From: Clostridia bacterium
GTDB lineage: Bacteria; Bacillota; Clostridia; Christensenellales; Borkfalkiaceae
Assembly (NCBI GenBank): GCA_017396365.1
Contig: JAFQMD010000014.1
Location: 1 to 63,385, forward strand
Length of the DNA: 63,385 nt
Direction: 5' to 3'
Shown: positions 35,662 to 45,523 of the stretch, piece after piece
Layout: every line of letters starts with the position of its first letter
How positions within the stretch are numbered: the first letter of the stretch is position 1
Translations under genes and position numbers: made by a program
Notes under the pieces: generated by a model
Databases searched by the model: none
Told to the model about the DNA's origin: nothing
Seen by the model: the letters and a program-made list of their open reading frames with translations, nothing else

Positions 35662-36621
35662 ATGGAAAATCAAGAAACTTTCTTGCCGATAGAAAAGAAA
35701 AAACTCCAACCTAACAACTTTTTAAATAAGCAAAAGACCAGAAAGGGGCAAAAGATATTTTTAGTTTGTATGTTGGCGATACCTATCGTCAACTGGCTAG
35801 TGTTTTGGCTTTACGTAAACTTAAGTTCTATTTTGCTTGCCTTTCAAATAGATATCGCCGGCGAGATGCAATGGTCACTTCAAAACTTTGAAACTTTTTG
35901 GCAACATCTTACGGACAAGGGAAATCAGTTAAATATATCGCTAAAAAACACGATGCTTTATTTTTTAAGTAGCGCCCTTATTACAATGCCGCTATCTCTT
36001 CTCGTCAGTTACTTTTTGTCAAAGAAGATTTTGGGTTATAAGTTCTTTAGAATAGTGTTTTATCTTCCTTGCATAATAACTCCGATTATACTTACTTCCG
36101 TTTACAGTCAAGTTTTACATCCGGATGGACCGTTAGGGATTTTGTTTAGCAAGATAAATCCGAACTATCCTATGAACGGGCCCCTTCGCATACACGGCTC
36201 TATCGTGCCTACGCTTACTATAATCGTCTACACCGTATTAACGGGAATAGGTGGTGATATGCTTATATTTAGCGGGGCGATGTCAAGAATTCCAACCGAA
36301 GTATTTGAGTCGGCAAAACTCGACGGATGCGGACCGTTTCGTGAAGTCGTAACGATAGTAGTTCCGCTTATTTTGTCAACGATTTCAACGAAGGTCGTTC
36401 TCTTAATTTCAGGAATATTCTCGGCGAGTGGACCTATAATGTTACTCGTCACGGGTGAATATCAAACCTCGACTATTGCGTTTTGGATTTACAATATCGT
36501 ACAAGAAGAAGGGGATTATAACCTCGTAGCGACCGCAGGACTTTGTTTTACCTTGGTCCTTATCCCGCTGATCATATTAGTAAGAGCAGTAATGGATAAA
36601 ATTTCAGACGTTGAGTACTAA
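35662..36621 (+). CDS. Carbohydrate ABC transporter permease, MalF/UgpA type
   Basis: 319 residues with about six membrane helices, starting with a basic cytoplasmic end and IFLVCMLAIPIVNWLVFWLY. The EAA loop reads EVFESAKLDGCGPFREVVTI. AAAGGAGA precedes the ATG. First gene of the cluster 2 operon; the MalG-type partner follows 12 bases later. Similar in type to the permease at 13897 but clearly diverged, so it probably carries a different oligosaccharide. Confidence 0.92.
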   Translation: MENQETFLPIEKKKLQPNNFLNKQKTRKGQKIFLVCMLAIPIVNWLVFWLYVNLSSILLAFQIDIAGEMQWSLQNFETFWQHLTDKGNQLNISLKNTMLYFLSSALITMPLSLLVSYFLSKKILGYKFFRIVFYLPCIITPIILTSVYSQVLHPDGPLGILFSKINPNYPMNGPLRIHGSIVPTLTIIVYTVLTGIGGDMLIFSGAMSRIPTEVFESAKLDGCGPFREVVTIVVPLILSTISTKVVLLISGIFSASGPIMLLVTGEYQTSTIAFWIYNIVQEEGDYNLVATAGLCFTLVLIPLIILVRAVMDKISDVEY

Positions 36622-36633
36622 AGGAGCGCTTTT

Positions 36634-37536
36634 ATGGTGAACAGTATAAGAATAAAAGATAGTGGAAGTGTGCTTTATAAAAGGACGAAAGGTGAAAAAG
36701 TCATTTACGCAATAATTTTTGCGTTTTTCGCGCTCTATACGGCGCTTATGGTTTTTCCGTTCATTTGGCTTTTTATTTCGTCGTTTAAGTCGTCGTACAA
36801 CTATTTGGAGGACATAGATCATTTTAGAGTAATGGCTCTTCCTACAAAATGGATGTTTGAAAACTACGCTAAAGCCTTCGTCGAATTAGAGCATGACGGG
36901 ACTAATCTTTTCGGTATGTTCTTCAACAGTATTTGGTATACGGCGGTAGTCGTTATCGAAGGCGTTTTCTTTAGCGCGTGTACCGGATACAGCCTATCAA
37001 AATACAAATTCAAGTGCAAGAATTTAATTTATACGGTTGCAGTAGTATCAATGACTATTCCCGTAGTAGGAACGCTTCCTGCAAGTTTTAGATTAAGCGC
37101 TGCGCTTAGAATTTACGACACTCCGCTTCAACCAATCGTAACTTGCGCGGGCGGTTTTGGTTTTAACTTTTTGATAATGTACGCTTTCTTTAAAAATATG
37201 CCTTGGAGTTACGCCGAAGCGGTGTTTATGGATGGAGGAAACGATTTTATAGCCTTTTTTAAAGTAATGCTACCTATGGCGGTAGGACCTATCGTAACCC
37301 TTTCAATCATAGCGTCGATTTCTTGCTGGAACGACTATACTTCGATAATTTTGTTTATGCCCAGTTATCAAACGGTTGCGTCGGGACTTTACTTCGTTCA
37401 ATTAACTATGTTCGAGAAATTTCCAACCATTTATTACGCGGCGTTATTTATTTCAATGATTCCCGTAATCGTCGTGTTTGCAATATTTTCTGAGCAAATA
37501 ATGAAAAATATGTCTGTTGGAGGACTTAAAGGTTAA
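36634..37536 (+). CDS. Carbohydrate ABC transporter permease, MalG type
   Basis: 300 residues, about six membrane helices, EAA loop YAEAVFMDGGNDFIAFFKVMLP, C-terminal MKNMSVGGLKG typical of MalG-like permeases. AAGGAG overlaps the stop codon of the previous gene, so translation is coupled. Forms the membrane channel with the product of 35662. As in cluster 1, no ATPase gene is present. Confidence 0.92.
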   Translation: MVNSIRIKDSGSVLYKRTKGEKVIYAIIFAFFALYTALMVFPFIWLFISSFKSSYNYLEDIDHFRVMALPTKWMFENYAKAFVELEHDGTNLFGMFFNSIWYTAVVVIEGVFFSACTGYSLSKYKFKCKNLIYTVAVVSMTIPVVGTLPASFRLSAALRIYDTPLQPIVTCAGGFGFNFLIMYAFFKNMPWSYAEAVFMDGGNDFIAFFKVMLPMAVGPIVTLSIIASISCWNDYTSIILFMPSYQTVASGLYFVQLTMFEKFPTIYYAALFISMIPVIVVFAIFSEQIMKNMSVGGLKG

Positions 37537-37611
37537 TTTAAAACTGAGCGACAATTTGAAAAAATTAAATTGCCGTTATGAAAACAAATAAAGATTTTGG
37601 AGGAAAATCTT

Positions 37612-39234
37612 ATGAAAAAATTATTGTCAGTAGTAATTGCGTCATTAATGATGCTTACAACCGCATCTATTACGGGTTGCGGAAAGGGTAAAGGGGAAAC
37701 ACCTGCCGACGTTACGCTAAACGTCTATATTTTAGACGCAGGCTACAAAACGGAGTGGCTTGACGGAATAAAGGCTGAGTTCGCGAAACAAGAATGGGTT
37801 ATCAAAAAATACGGTAAAGTAGACGTTGACGTGGAAACTAACGGTGTAGAAACCTACGGCGCGGACAAGATTAGGTCGGGCAACAGCAAGGCGAATAAGT
37901 TTGACTTGCTTTTCGGTATGAACTTACAGGAACTTTACGGTGAAAAAAATTCTAGCACGAAAAAGTATTATCTTGCAGACCTTTCCGACGTTTATACGTC
38001 TAACGTTCCGGGTGAGAATATAACCGTAGAAAAGAAGATGATAGACAGCGCGGTTAGTTCAAACTTATATACCGATAAATACGGCAAATCTTCTTGGTTT
38101 GCAATGCCTTGGGCTGGCGGTTATAACGGTATTTTATACAACGCAGAAAAATTAGCGCAAGCAAAATATGAAGTTCCCGTAACGACGGATGAACTTTTAG
38201 CGATAATGCAAGCCGAAACAGAAAAAGAAAAGAAAGTCAATGAAGACGGTATCGGTTATTCAATTATGCAGTCCATGGATGAAGGCGCAACCTATTGGGA
38301 ACATTTAATGCCGACTTGGTGGGCGCAATACGAAGGATATACTAATTACGAAAAGTTTTGGGAAGGAAAGACCTACAATCCTGAAACCGAGAAGTATGAA
38401 TACTCTGTAGACATCTTTAAGCAAAAGGGCAGATTAGAATCTTTAACCGTATTAGAAAACGCCATTAGAACCAATCTTTATTACAGAGCGGCGTCAACCG
38501 ACTATATTACCGCTCAAAGAAAGTTCGTAAAGGGCGAAGGAATGTTTATGGCGTGCGGTGACTGGTTTGATATGGAAATGAAAGAACTTATAGCAGATAT
38601 TGTTGATAACGATGGAAAGGTTTACAACGTTCAAATGATGAAAACCCCCGTTATTAGTGCGATTATCGATAGACTTACAACCGTAAAAGACGACGCTACG
38701 CTTTCAAAAGTTGTAAAAGCGGTAGACGGTGGGGCAGAATCTTTTGAGGGCGTTAGCGAGCAAGATTTTAAAATTATAAAAGAGGCTCGTAATATTCTTT
38801 ACTCGGTTGGAAATTACCACACGGCAGTAATTCCCGAATACGCTAAAAACGTAGAACTTGCAAAAGACTTCTTAAGATTTATGGCAACCGATAAAGCAAA
38901 CGAAATATATAGCGTTAAGACTGGTGGATCGGGACTTTTCTTTGAATACGACCTTGAAACTAAGAATCCTTCAATATACGAAACTTTGTCTGAAACAGCA
39001 AAAATGCGTATAAGGTGCTTTAACGACGAAGATTCTTTGGTATTACCAATTCCAAACAATTTCAATCTCTTTATCCACGGTAGAGTTCGTCCGTTTAAGA
39101 CTAATATTTCGTCTTACGAATATTATTTCACTCAACCGGGCACGTCTGCTAAAGACGTGTACGATTACGATATTTCGTATTATACTGACACTGAATGGGA
39201 AACGATTTTAATCGGTATGGGAGTGGAAATATAA
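37612..39234 (+). CDS. Sugar-binding lipoprotein of the cluster 2 ABC importer
   Basis: 540 residues. The start is ATG 37612, since GGAGG at 37599-37603 precedes it; an upstream TTG in frame overlaps that ribosome site. The signal peptide ends in a lipobox (SITGC, Cys23). The body has the family 1 solute-binding layout: VYILDAGYKTEWLDGI at the mature N-terminus, WFAMPWAGGYNGILYNAEKL in the hinge region, and ELAKDFLRFMATDKANEIY near the C-terminus. It would deliver oligosaccharides to the two permeases just upstream. Ligand not readable. Confidence 0.9.
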   Translation: MKKLLSVVIASLMMLTTASITGCGKGKGETPADVTLNVYILDAGYKTEWLDGIKAEFAKQEWVIKKYGKVDVDVETNGVETYGADKIRSGNSKANKFDLLFGMNLQELYGEKNSSTKKYYLADLSDVYTSNVPGENITVEKKMIDSAVSSNLYTDKYGKSSWFAMPWAGGYNGILYNAEKLAQAKYEVPVTTDELLAIMQAETEKEKKVNEDGIGYSIMQSMDEGATYWEHLMPTWWAQYEGYTNYEKFWEGKTYNPETEKYEYSVDIFKQKGRLESLTVLENAIRTNLYYRAASTDYITAQRKFVKGEGMFMACGDWFDMEMKELIADIVDNDGKVYNVQMMKTPVISAIIDRLTTVKDDATLSKVVKAVDGGAESFEGVSEQDFKIIKEARNILYSVGNYHTAVIPEYAKNVELAKDFLRFMATDKANEIYSVKTGGSGLFFEYDLETKNPSIYETLSETAKMRIRCFNDEDSLVLPIPNNFNLFIHGRVRPFKTNISSYEYYFTQPGTSAKDVYDYDISYYTDTEWETILIGMGVEI

Positions 39235-39235
39235 A

Positions 39236-41116
39236 ATGAAAAAACTTTTAAGTTTATTATTAACGGCTACTTTCGTTCTTTCGGGACTGTCGGCGTGCAG
39301 AAAGAGAGGCGTTGAAAGCGAAGAAAGTTCGTCTAAAAATGATTTGGCGGTTATATGGAGCGCTGAAAATACTGAGAGATATATGTTAGACGACGTACCG
39401 ACTAATCCTACGTTAAATTTATCTATCGAGGCGATTAAAGGGGAAACGGAATCAATTCAACTTATGATAACGGCAAGTAAAGACGTTTCTTCATTTAGCG
39501 TTAGCGTGGGTGATTTGGTATCTTCTAACGGTGAGGTGATTTCAAAGACGAACGTCGAAATCTTTGCCGAAAGGTATATTGAAACGGTAGCGCCTTCGGT
39601 TGAAAATCCAAGAACGGCGGAGATGTATACCGGTTTTTATCCCGACGCACTCGTTCCTATTGATAAATTTATTAAAAAGAAAGAGAACAAGATAAAAGAA
39701 GGCGAAAATCAAGGTGTTTGGTTTAACGTAAACGTGCCGAGAGACGCTAAAAGCGGTGATTACGAAGGGAAAGTTACGGTTACTTTAGACGGTGAAAACG
39801 TTGAAACTACTTTAAAATTAAAGGTTTACAACTTAGAAATGCCTGAAGAAGTGCATAACGTGAATTCGTTTGGTCTTTGGTATCATTATATCGGCTACGG
39901 CGAGGGCGAAAGGATAACCGATAGTACGTATTCTGATTATTACTGGTATTTAGCAAACAAGAGAATAACACCCACCTACGTTCCTTACGAAGGATGTGAT
40001 TTAGGCTTGGCGTACTGTCCTAGCGATACGGACGGCTATGCGGATTATTTAGTTCAGTTTACTCAAAACGCAATAGTATCCGGTTACGGACTTCCCTGTA
40101 ACCCCGTTATGGCGGACGGGAAGAGTTATAACGTAATCGACAAAGAACTTTTAGTAAAACTTTTGACGTCGATTATCAATAAAAATATTGAAATTAGAGA
40201 GAGTAACGATTTAACTACGGATATCTTAAAAAAGGCGTATATCTACGCTGGTAATATTATCGACGAACCTCGCAACTCTGCGGTAGAGCAGGTAAAGGCG
40301 TGCGATAAAATTATAATAGACGCAAAAAACGAAGTTAAAGAATTGCTTAGCGCATATCCCGACTTGCAAGCAAGTTTAATGGCGTTAAAACACGTCGTAA
40401 CTATTACTCCCGAAGCGACGGAATCTATATTCGTAGGCGACGATCAAACGGGAGGTGTGCAAACTTGGTGTCCGTACGTAAGCGAATTTGCTTCTAAAAC
40501 TTTCCTTAGTTGGGTAGAAGAGAGAAAGAATAGCCAAGGAAGAGTAAACGGCGAAGATTTTTGGTGGTATAACTGTATAAAACCCGAAAACCCGTTCCCG
40601 TCTTATCAACTTGACGATAACCTTATCGCAACGAGGGTTATGGAGTGGATGAAATACGATTACGATATTTCAGGTCACGTATATTGGTCGGTAAACTTCT
40701 GGTATAAATGTATAAGTTTTGAAGGTGGCGGAAGATATACCGTTAGAGATATTTGGAACGATCCGAATACTTTTGAAACGGCAAACGGCGACGGACATTT
40801 AATTTATCCCGGAAGCGAATACGCTCTTAAAACACCTATATCAACTTTAAGACTTGAATCTATAAGAGAAGGAAACGAAGACTACGAATATTTATGGATG
40901 TTTGAGCAAAAAATAAAGGAAATAAACGCCAAAAAGGGAACTGATTACAACTGTGACGAAATACTTCAAAAGTTTTTTGAAAGAATTTTTAACGGAGTAG
41001 TTCCAAAGACAGACTCTGCTGAGTTTAAAGCGGTTAGATCCGAACTTTTACAACTTTTGGAAAAACTTTATAGCGGTAGTGAAGACGCTATCGAAAGTTT
41101 AAATAAACTAATTTAA
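39236..41116 (+). CDS. GH123-like / DUF4091 lipoprotein glycosidase
   Basis: 626 residues with a lipobox ending at Cys21 (GLSAC). An N-terminal beta domain (about 35-205, with VWFNVNVPRDAKSGDYEGKVTV) is the usual companion of the DUF4091/GH123 barrel. The barrel holds IIDEPRNS with the D343-E344 pair, as expected for substrate-assisted cleavage of N-acetylhexosaminides. It ends in the DUF4091 signature GDGHLIYPG ... LRLESIREGNEDYEYL. It is anchored outside the membrane, so it probably trims beta-GalNAc-type or related residues from glycans before import. The gene starts one base after the previous stop. The GH123 assignment is by motif and not certain. Confidence 0.78.
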   Translation: MKKLLSLLLTATFVLSGLSACRKRGVESEESSSKNDLAVIWSAENTERYMLDDVPTNPTLNLSIEAIKGETESIQLMITASKDVSSFSVSVGDLVSSNGEVISKTNVEIFAERYIETVAPSVENPRTAEMYTGFYPDALVPIDKFIKKKENKIKEGENQGVWFNVNVPRDAKSGDYEGKVTVTLDGENVETTLKLKVYNLEMPEEVHNVNSFGLWYHYIGYGEGERITDSTYSDYYWYLANKRITPTYVPYEGCDLGLAYCPSDTDGYADYLVQFTQNAIVSGYGLPCNPVMADGKSYNVIDKELLVKLLTSIINKNIEIRESNDLTTDILKKAYIYAGNIIDEPRNSAVEQVKACDKIIIDAKNEVKELLSAYPDLQASLMALKHVVTITPEATESIFVGDDQTGGVQTWCPYVSEFASKTFLSWVEERKNSQGRVNGEDFWWYNCIKPENPFPSYQLDDNLIATRVMEWMKYDYDISGHVYWSVNFWYKCISFEGGGRYTVRDIWNDPNTFETANGDGHLIYPGSEYALKTPISTLRLESIREGNEDYEYLWMFEQKIKEINAKKGTDYNCDEILQKFFERIFNGVVPKTDSAEFKAVRSELLQLLEKLYSGSEDAIESLNKLI

Positions 41117-41128
41117 AAAGGGGAAAAT

Positions 41129-44100
41129 ATGAAAAAGATTAAAGCATTACTTGTTTTGTTAGTAGTTTTAATGGGCGTGGTTTTTCTTCCCGCTTGTGTT
41201 AAAAAAGAAGAAAGCCAACCTGACAAAAACGAAATCGTCTTTGCCGACGAGTACGAAATTCCTAACGTAAGGATAGGCAAAGAGTACGATTTTGAACCGT
41301 ATTTTACAAAGCAAAAAGATACGGATTATACGATGACAGCAGTATATTTAGACGATGACCTTAATGAAGTTTCGTTAGACGTGGACGGATTTAAGTTTGT
41401 TCAAAACGAAATGTCAAACGTATTTGTAACTATTACCGCAACGAAGGGTAGCGTTACTTATTCGGGCGAAATAGAACTTCCTATCGACACAACTGCCGAC
41501 GACACCGATTTTTGGGTTTACGACAGTTTGTTTGCCGGTACGGGTATGTCAAAGTCACTAAACTATTATACTCAATATAGAAACGGTGAAGATTCGTTGA
41601 CGTCGGTTAAGTTTACCTATAAAGGCGTTGCAAAGAAGAATTCTCCTATTTCTGCAATTCCGTTTATTGACTGGCCGAGCAATTCAAGGCTTACCGTTAC
41701 CGATTGGTCTAATGCGGTAATCGTATTCGACGTTTACAATAGCAGTGAAAAGAATATTACTTTCGGCTTTATAATAAAGCACAGTTCGGGTATTTCTTAC
41801 AGTTTTGACCAATGTCAAAAGTTTGTGTGCGAGCCTAACAAATGGACTAGAATCGAATATTCGTTAAAGGCCCTTAATTTAACTGAGAAATTTGTTTTTA
41901 ATGCAGAGTATGATTTAAGCGACCATATTATAGCGCAAGTCGTTTACGACGGCGCACCCGAAGCAAACGAAGAAGATCCAAAGGCTTATTCGTATAATTT
42001 CTTCGTTGATAACGTAGATATTTGTAATTATAGTGAGAGTAGATTCCCAAATCTTGACACTACTACTTATAAAGAATACGAAGACTTCTTCACTAAAGAC
42101 GACGCTTTGTCTTTGGTTGTAAACTACGATTATGAAAACAGCAAAAAGACTGAAGATTTATATTGCTACGATAAGTTGGTAGAATACAGTAATAAATCGA
42201 TAAAGGTGGTTTTATCTGAAAACGGCGAAAGCGCTCAGGCGTTCCTTCACTCGTTTATCGGCGGAAATCCAATGGGCTGGAAGCCTTTAGATATATCTAA
42301 CGCTGTTATGTCTTTCTACGTTAGCGTTAAAAACGCCGATACAACCTTTGATTTAAGATTTGAATCGGATGACAATATCTTCGCAGAGCCTATAACGATA
42401 GATTTAACTAAAACCTCAGGTGATGGTTGGACAGTTGAAAATACAGGTGACGGTTGGTACAAGGTAACAGTAACGGTTAGCGAAACTAACGCTCAAAACG
42501 CTCTCGTAAGAATGAATTTCATTCGTACTATGCGTTTATACTTTACAAATCAAACGGCAACTCAAGGCGAAGAGTCTGCAATTTATTTAGATTCTCTTAC
42601 CTTAAGCGGACACAAAATCACCGAGATTATGGGAGATGAAAAACTTAGTTGGGAGACTAAGTCGCCTTATACGTCGCAAGAAGAAAACGATATGTTCTCA
42701 AAAGACGACAATCTCGTTTTAACGGTCAACGGAGAGAGAGTTGAAAAAGACGAATCTGCAAATATTCACGACGCGTCAACCAAGAGCAACTATTCTTATA
42801 GATTGAATCTTTCCGAAACGGGTGAAAATACTGCAACTGCAACGGTTGATTCCTTCTTTACGGGAACTCCGTCTGATTGGACTATTTTAGATATTTCAAA
42901 CGCTACTATCACCTTTGACGTAAAAGTTATCAATGCAAACACCGTGTTTAGCGTTGCGTTTGCTTCTGATTTTAACGAATACGGCTTAATTTTAGGTAAA
43001 AAGTTAGTAATCGATTTGGCTAGCGAAAGTGGTGACGGATGGTCGATTGCAGAACTTGACTTGGGATGGTATAGAGTAACTTTAGATATTAAAAACGCCG
43101 ATATTACGGATGACGAAGTAGGTATAACTAAAGACTTTATCAAGATTATGCGTATGGAATTTAACAATTCCACCGCAGAAGCAGGCGTTACGTCTACCGT
43201 TGCAATCGATAACTTGTCGGTAGTAGGAGCAACCGCAACGAATGTCGTACTTGACGTAGAAAAGCCTTGGGAAACCAAATCTCCTTACGTCAATTATACT
43301 ATAAAGTTTTTAAACAGTGACGGAAGCGTTATTTCCGAAGAAATTTATCACTACGGCGACACAGTTACCGTACCCGAAACCCCGACGATGAGCGGTATGG
43401 ATAAAGAAGGTCAATTTTCGTTTGCTGGTTGGGACTACGAGGTTACCAAAGTAAACGGACACGCAACCTATAAAGCAACCTATACGGGTACGATTATAGA
43501 CCTTTGGAACTGCGAAATAGAAAACGGTGGAATTGACGGCTTAACTTACGATACTAGCGCAGTAAACGGCGCAAGCAACCGTTCGCTTAAAGTAAGCGAG
43601 CCTATAACGGGTGGTAATCTTCCTTATTTTGTTATCGTTTTAGATAAGACGTACGATTTAACTAATAAATATGTCATATTCGATATAAACTTTACAAAAG
43701 ACGGATGGCTCTTTGGTTTCGATTTTGTTAATGACGGAAAGAAACTCGGTCTTTGGAATATGCACACGATAAAGGTAGATGAAAAATCTACATCTCATAG
43801 GTGTGAAGATTTAGGAAACGGATGGGTTAGAGTTTACGTAGATGCAAGTGCGCTTAGTGCGTCAACAAATAAAGTAAGCAAAATTTACTTTACTTTAAAC
43901 GCATCCGACGGAGAAGGAACTCTTGAATTTAACCTTGATAACCTTCATTTTGAAGAAAAAATTGATAGAATTGATGATTGCGGTTTAGTTGCGGTAAACG
44001 GAGGAACGTTTACTTACGATTCTGTAAACGGATACGCAGTAGCAAACGTACCTGAAAACAACAGTGGCGTTTGGTGGAACTACGACGTAGATTTAACCAA

Positions 44101-45442
44101 GCTTTTAGGCAAGGGATTAAATCTTGACGGAAAGACTATTACTTTCGACGTAAAAATAGTCGGTAATATGACTTGGGTTGGATTTACTGTTGCAGACGGC
44201 TATGGCAGTTACTTTAAACCTAACGATGAAGACTACGCTTGGATGAGCCTTTCAAACGGTTGGTCGGGCTTTGATATGACTGTTACTGCTATTGAAGACG
44301 GATGGTTTAGAGTTTTGCTTGCGCCAAGTTCAACGTTTGCAAGCGTTAAAGAAAACGTAGGTAAACTTCGCTTTTTAGTAAACCCACAAGACGCTAACGA
44401 AGCAAGTTTCTTAATAGACAACTTGTATCTCGGCGAATTAGTTGGATACGTTGAGCCTGCTAAAACTGATATAATCGATGAATGCGGTTTAGTTGCGGTA
44501 AACGGCGGAACGTTTGCTTACGATTCTGTAAACGGATACGCAGTAGCAAACGTACCTGAAAATAACAGTGGGGTTTATTGGAACTACGACGTAGATTTAA
44601 CCAAGCTTTTAGACAAGGGATTAAATCTTGACGGAAAGACTATTACTTTCGACGTTAAAATAGTCGGTAATATGACTTGGGTTGGATTTACGGTTGCCGA
44701 CGGCTATGGCAGTTACGTTAAACCTAACGATGAAGACTACGCTTGGATGAACCTTTCAAACGGTTGGTCGGGCTTTGATATGACTGTTACTGCTATTGAA
44801 GACGGATGGTTTAGAGTTTCGCTTGCGCCAAGTTCAACGTTTGCAAGCGTTAAAGAAAACGTAGGTAAACTTCGCTTTTTAGTAAACCCAAAAGACGCTA
44901 ACGAAGCAAGTTTCTTAATAGACAACTTGTATCTCGGCGAATTAGTTGGATACGTTGAGCCTGCTAAAACTGATAGCATTGAGGATTGCGGTTTAGTTGC
45001 GGTAAACGGCGGAACGTTTGCTTACGATTCTGCAAACGGATACGCAGTAGCAACCGTACCTGAAAATAACAGTGGGGTTTATTGGAACTATGATATAGGC
45101 TTAACCGATATTGCTGACGAAGCGGTTAATTTAAGTGGAAAGACTATTTCTTTCGACGTAAAAATAGTCGGTAATATGACTTGGGTTGGTTTTACCGTAG
45201 GTTATGGTAACGGCAATTACGCTCAAGTAAATAATGAAGGTTACGCATGGACGAATCTTTCTGACAAATGGTCGGGATTCGGTATATCGATTAACGCTTT
45301 AGAAGACGGTTGGTTTAGAGTTACGGTTACGATAGACGAGTCGTTTAGTAGCGTAAGTTCAAATATAACTAAACTTCGTTTCTTAGTAAGCCCACAAGAC
45401 GCTAACGAAGCGACCTTTAGCGTTGACAATTTATATCTTTAA
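41129..45442 (+). CDS. Large modular surface lipoprotein with tandem beta-sandwich repeats
   Basis: 1437 residues, lipobox FLPAC (Cys23). Order: an N-terminal beta region (about 30-320), two copies of a 190-residue module (about 325-510 and 515-715, both ending in WETKSPY), an InlB-type repeat (about 725-790), a DLWNCEIENGG module (about 793-945), and three CGLVAVNGG modules from about 951, 1118 and 1287. The last two module types also form the C-terminus of the secreted protein at 55922. They look like carbohydrate-binding jelly rolls (GNMTWVGFTVADG, LRFLVNPQDANEASFLIDNLYL). No catalytic residues are evident. It ends right after the third module, so it is held only by its lipid anchor. A glycan-capturing surface receptor is the likely role. 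Confidence 0.75.
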   Translation: MKKIKALLVLLVVLMGVVFLPACVKKEESQPDKNEIVFADEYEIPNVRIGKEYDFEPYFTKQKDTDYTMTAVYLDDDLNEVSLDVDGFKFVQNEMSNVFVTITATKGSVTYSGEIELPIDTTADDTDFWVYDSLFAGTGMSKSLNYYTQYRNGEDSLTSVKFTYKGVAKKNSPISAIPFIDWPSNSRLTVTDWSNAVIVFDVYNSSEKNITFGFIIKHSSGISYSFDQCQKFVCEPNKWTRIEYSLKALNLTEKFVFNAEYDLSDHIIAQVVYDGAPEANEEDPKAYSYNFFVDNVDICNYSESRFPNLDTTTYKEYEDFFTKDDALSLVVNYDYENSKKTEDLYCYDKLVEYSNKSIKVVLSENGESAQAFLHSFIGGNPMGWKPLDISNAVMSFYVSVKNADTTFDLRFESDDNIFAEPITIDLTKTSGDGWTVENTGDGWYKVTVTVSETNAQNALVRMNFIRTMRLYFTNQTATQGEESAIYLDSLTLSGHKITEIMGDEKLSWETKSPYTSQEENDMFSKDDNLVLTVNGERVEKDESANIHDASTKSNYSYRLNLSETGENTATATVDSFFTGTPSDWTILDISNATITFDVKVINANTVFSVAFASDFNEYGLILGKKLVIDLASESGDGWSIAELDLGWYRVTLDIKNADITDDEVGITKDFIKIMRMEFNNSTAEAGVTSTVAIDNLSVVGATATNVVLDVEKPWETKSPYVNYTIKFLNSDGSVISEEIYHYGDTVTVPETPTMSGMDKEGQFSFAGWDYEVTKVNGHATYKATYTGTIIDLWNCEIENGGIDGLTYDTSAVNGASNRSLKVSEPITGGNLPYFVIVLDKTYDLTNKYVIFDINFTKDGWLFGFDFVNDGKKLGLWNMHTIKVDEKSTSHRCEDLGNGWVRVYVDASALSASTNKVSKIYFTLNASDGEGTLEFNLDNLHFEEKIDRIDDCGLVAVNGGTFTYDSVNGYAVANVPENNSGVWWNYDVDLTKLLGKGLNLDGKTITFDVKIVGNMTWVGFTVADGYGSYFKPNDEDYAWMSLSNGWSGFDMTVTAIEDGWFRVLLAPSSTFASVKENVGKLRFLVNPQDANEASFLIDNLYLGELVGYVEPAKTDIIDECGLVAVNGGTFAYDSVNGYAVANVPENNSGVYWNYDVDLTKLLDKGLNLDGKTITFDVKIVGNMTWVGFTVADGYGSYVKPNDEDYAWMNLSNGWSGFDMTVTAIEDGWFRVSLAPSSTFASVKENVGKLRFLVNPKDANEASFLIDNLYLGELVGYVEPAKTDSIEDCGLVAVNGGTFAYDSANGYAVATVPENNSGVYWNYDIGLTDIADEAVNLSGKTISFDVKIVGNMTWVGFTVGYGNGNYAQVNNEGYAWTNLSDKWSGFGISINALEDGWFRVTVTIDESFSSVSSNITKLRFLVSPQDANEATFSVDNLYL
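43975..45440 (+). repeat. Three tandem DNA repeats of about 500 bp inside the modular lipoprotein gene
   Basis: Copies at about 43975-44465, 44478-44967 and 44980-45440. The first two are nearly identical at DNA level over almost their whole length; the third is more diverged in its second half. High DNA identity suggests recent duplication or ongoing gene conversion. Confidence 0.8.
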
Positions 45443-45460
45443 TAATTCTTAAAACTTAAC

Positions 45461-45491
45461 GTAAGGTTGGCCTTTTTTAGGTCAACCTTAC
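45461..45491 (+). terminator. Intra-operon hairpin between the lipoprotein and GH38 genes
   Basis: GTAAGGTTG and CAACCTTAC form a perfect 9-bp stem, with the T-run in the loop and not behind the stem. It is more likely a processing or attenuation hairpin than a full terminator. Confidence 0.5.
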
Positions 45492-45523
45492 AAGTATTGA
45501 TACAGTTAAAAAAGGACGGAAAA

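Noticed and set aside
42796..43278. Minus-strand open frame of 160 codons inside the modular lipoprotein gene
   Set aside because: It lies antisense to well-supported coding repeats and has no promoter or ribosome site.
45467..45523. Upstream TTG as start of the long GH38 gene
   Set aside because: It lies inside a hairpin with no ribosome site, while ATG 45524 has AAGGACGG and begins a normal GH38 N-terminus.
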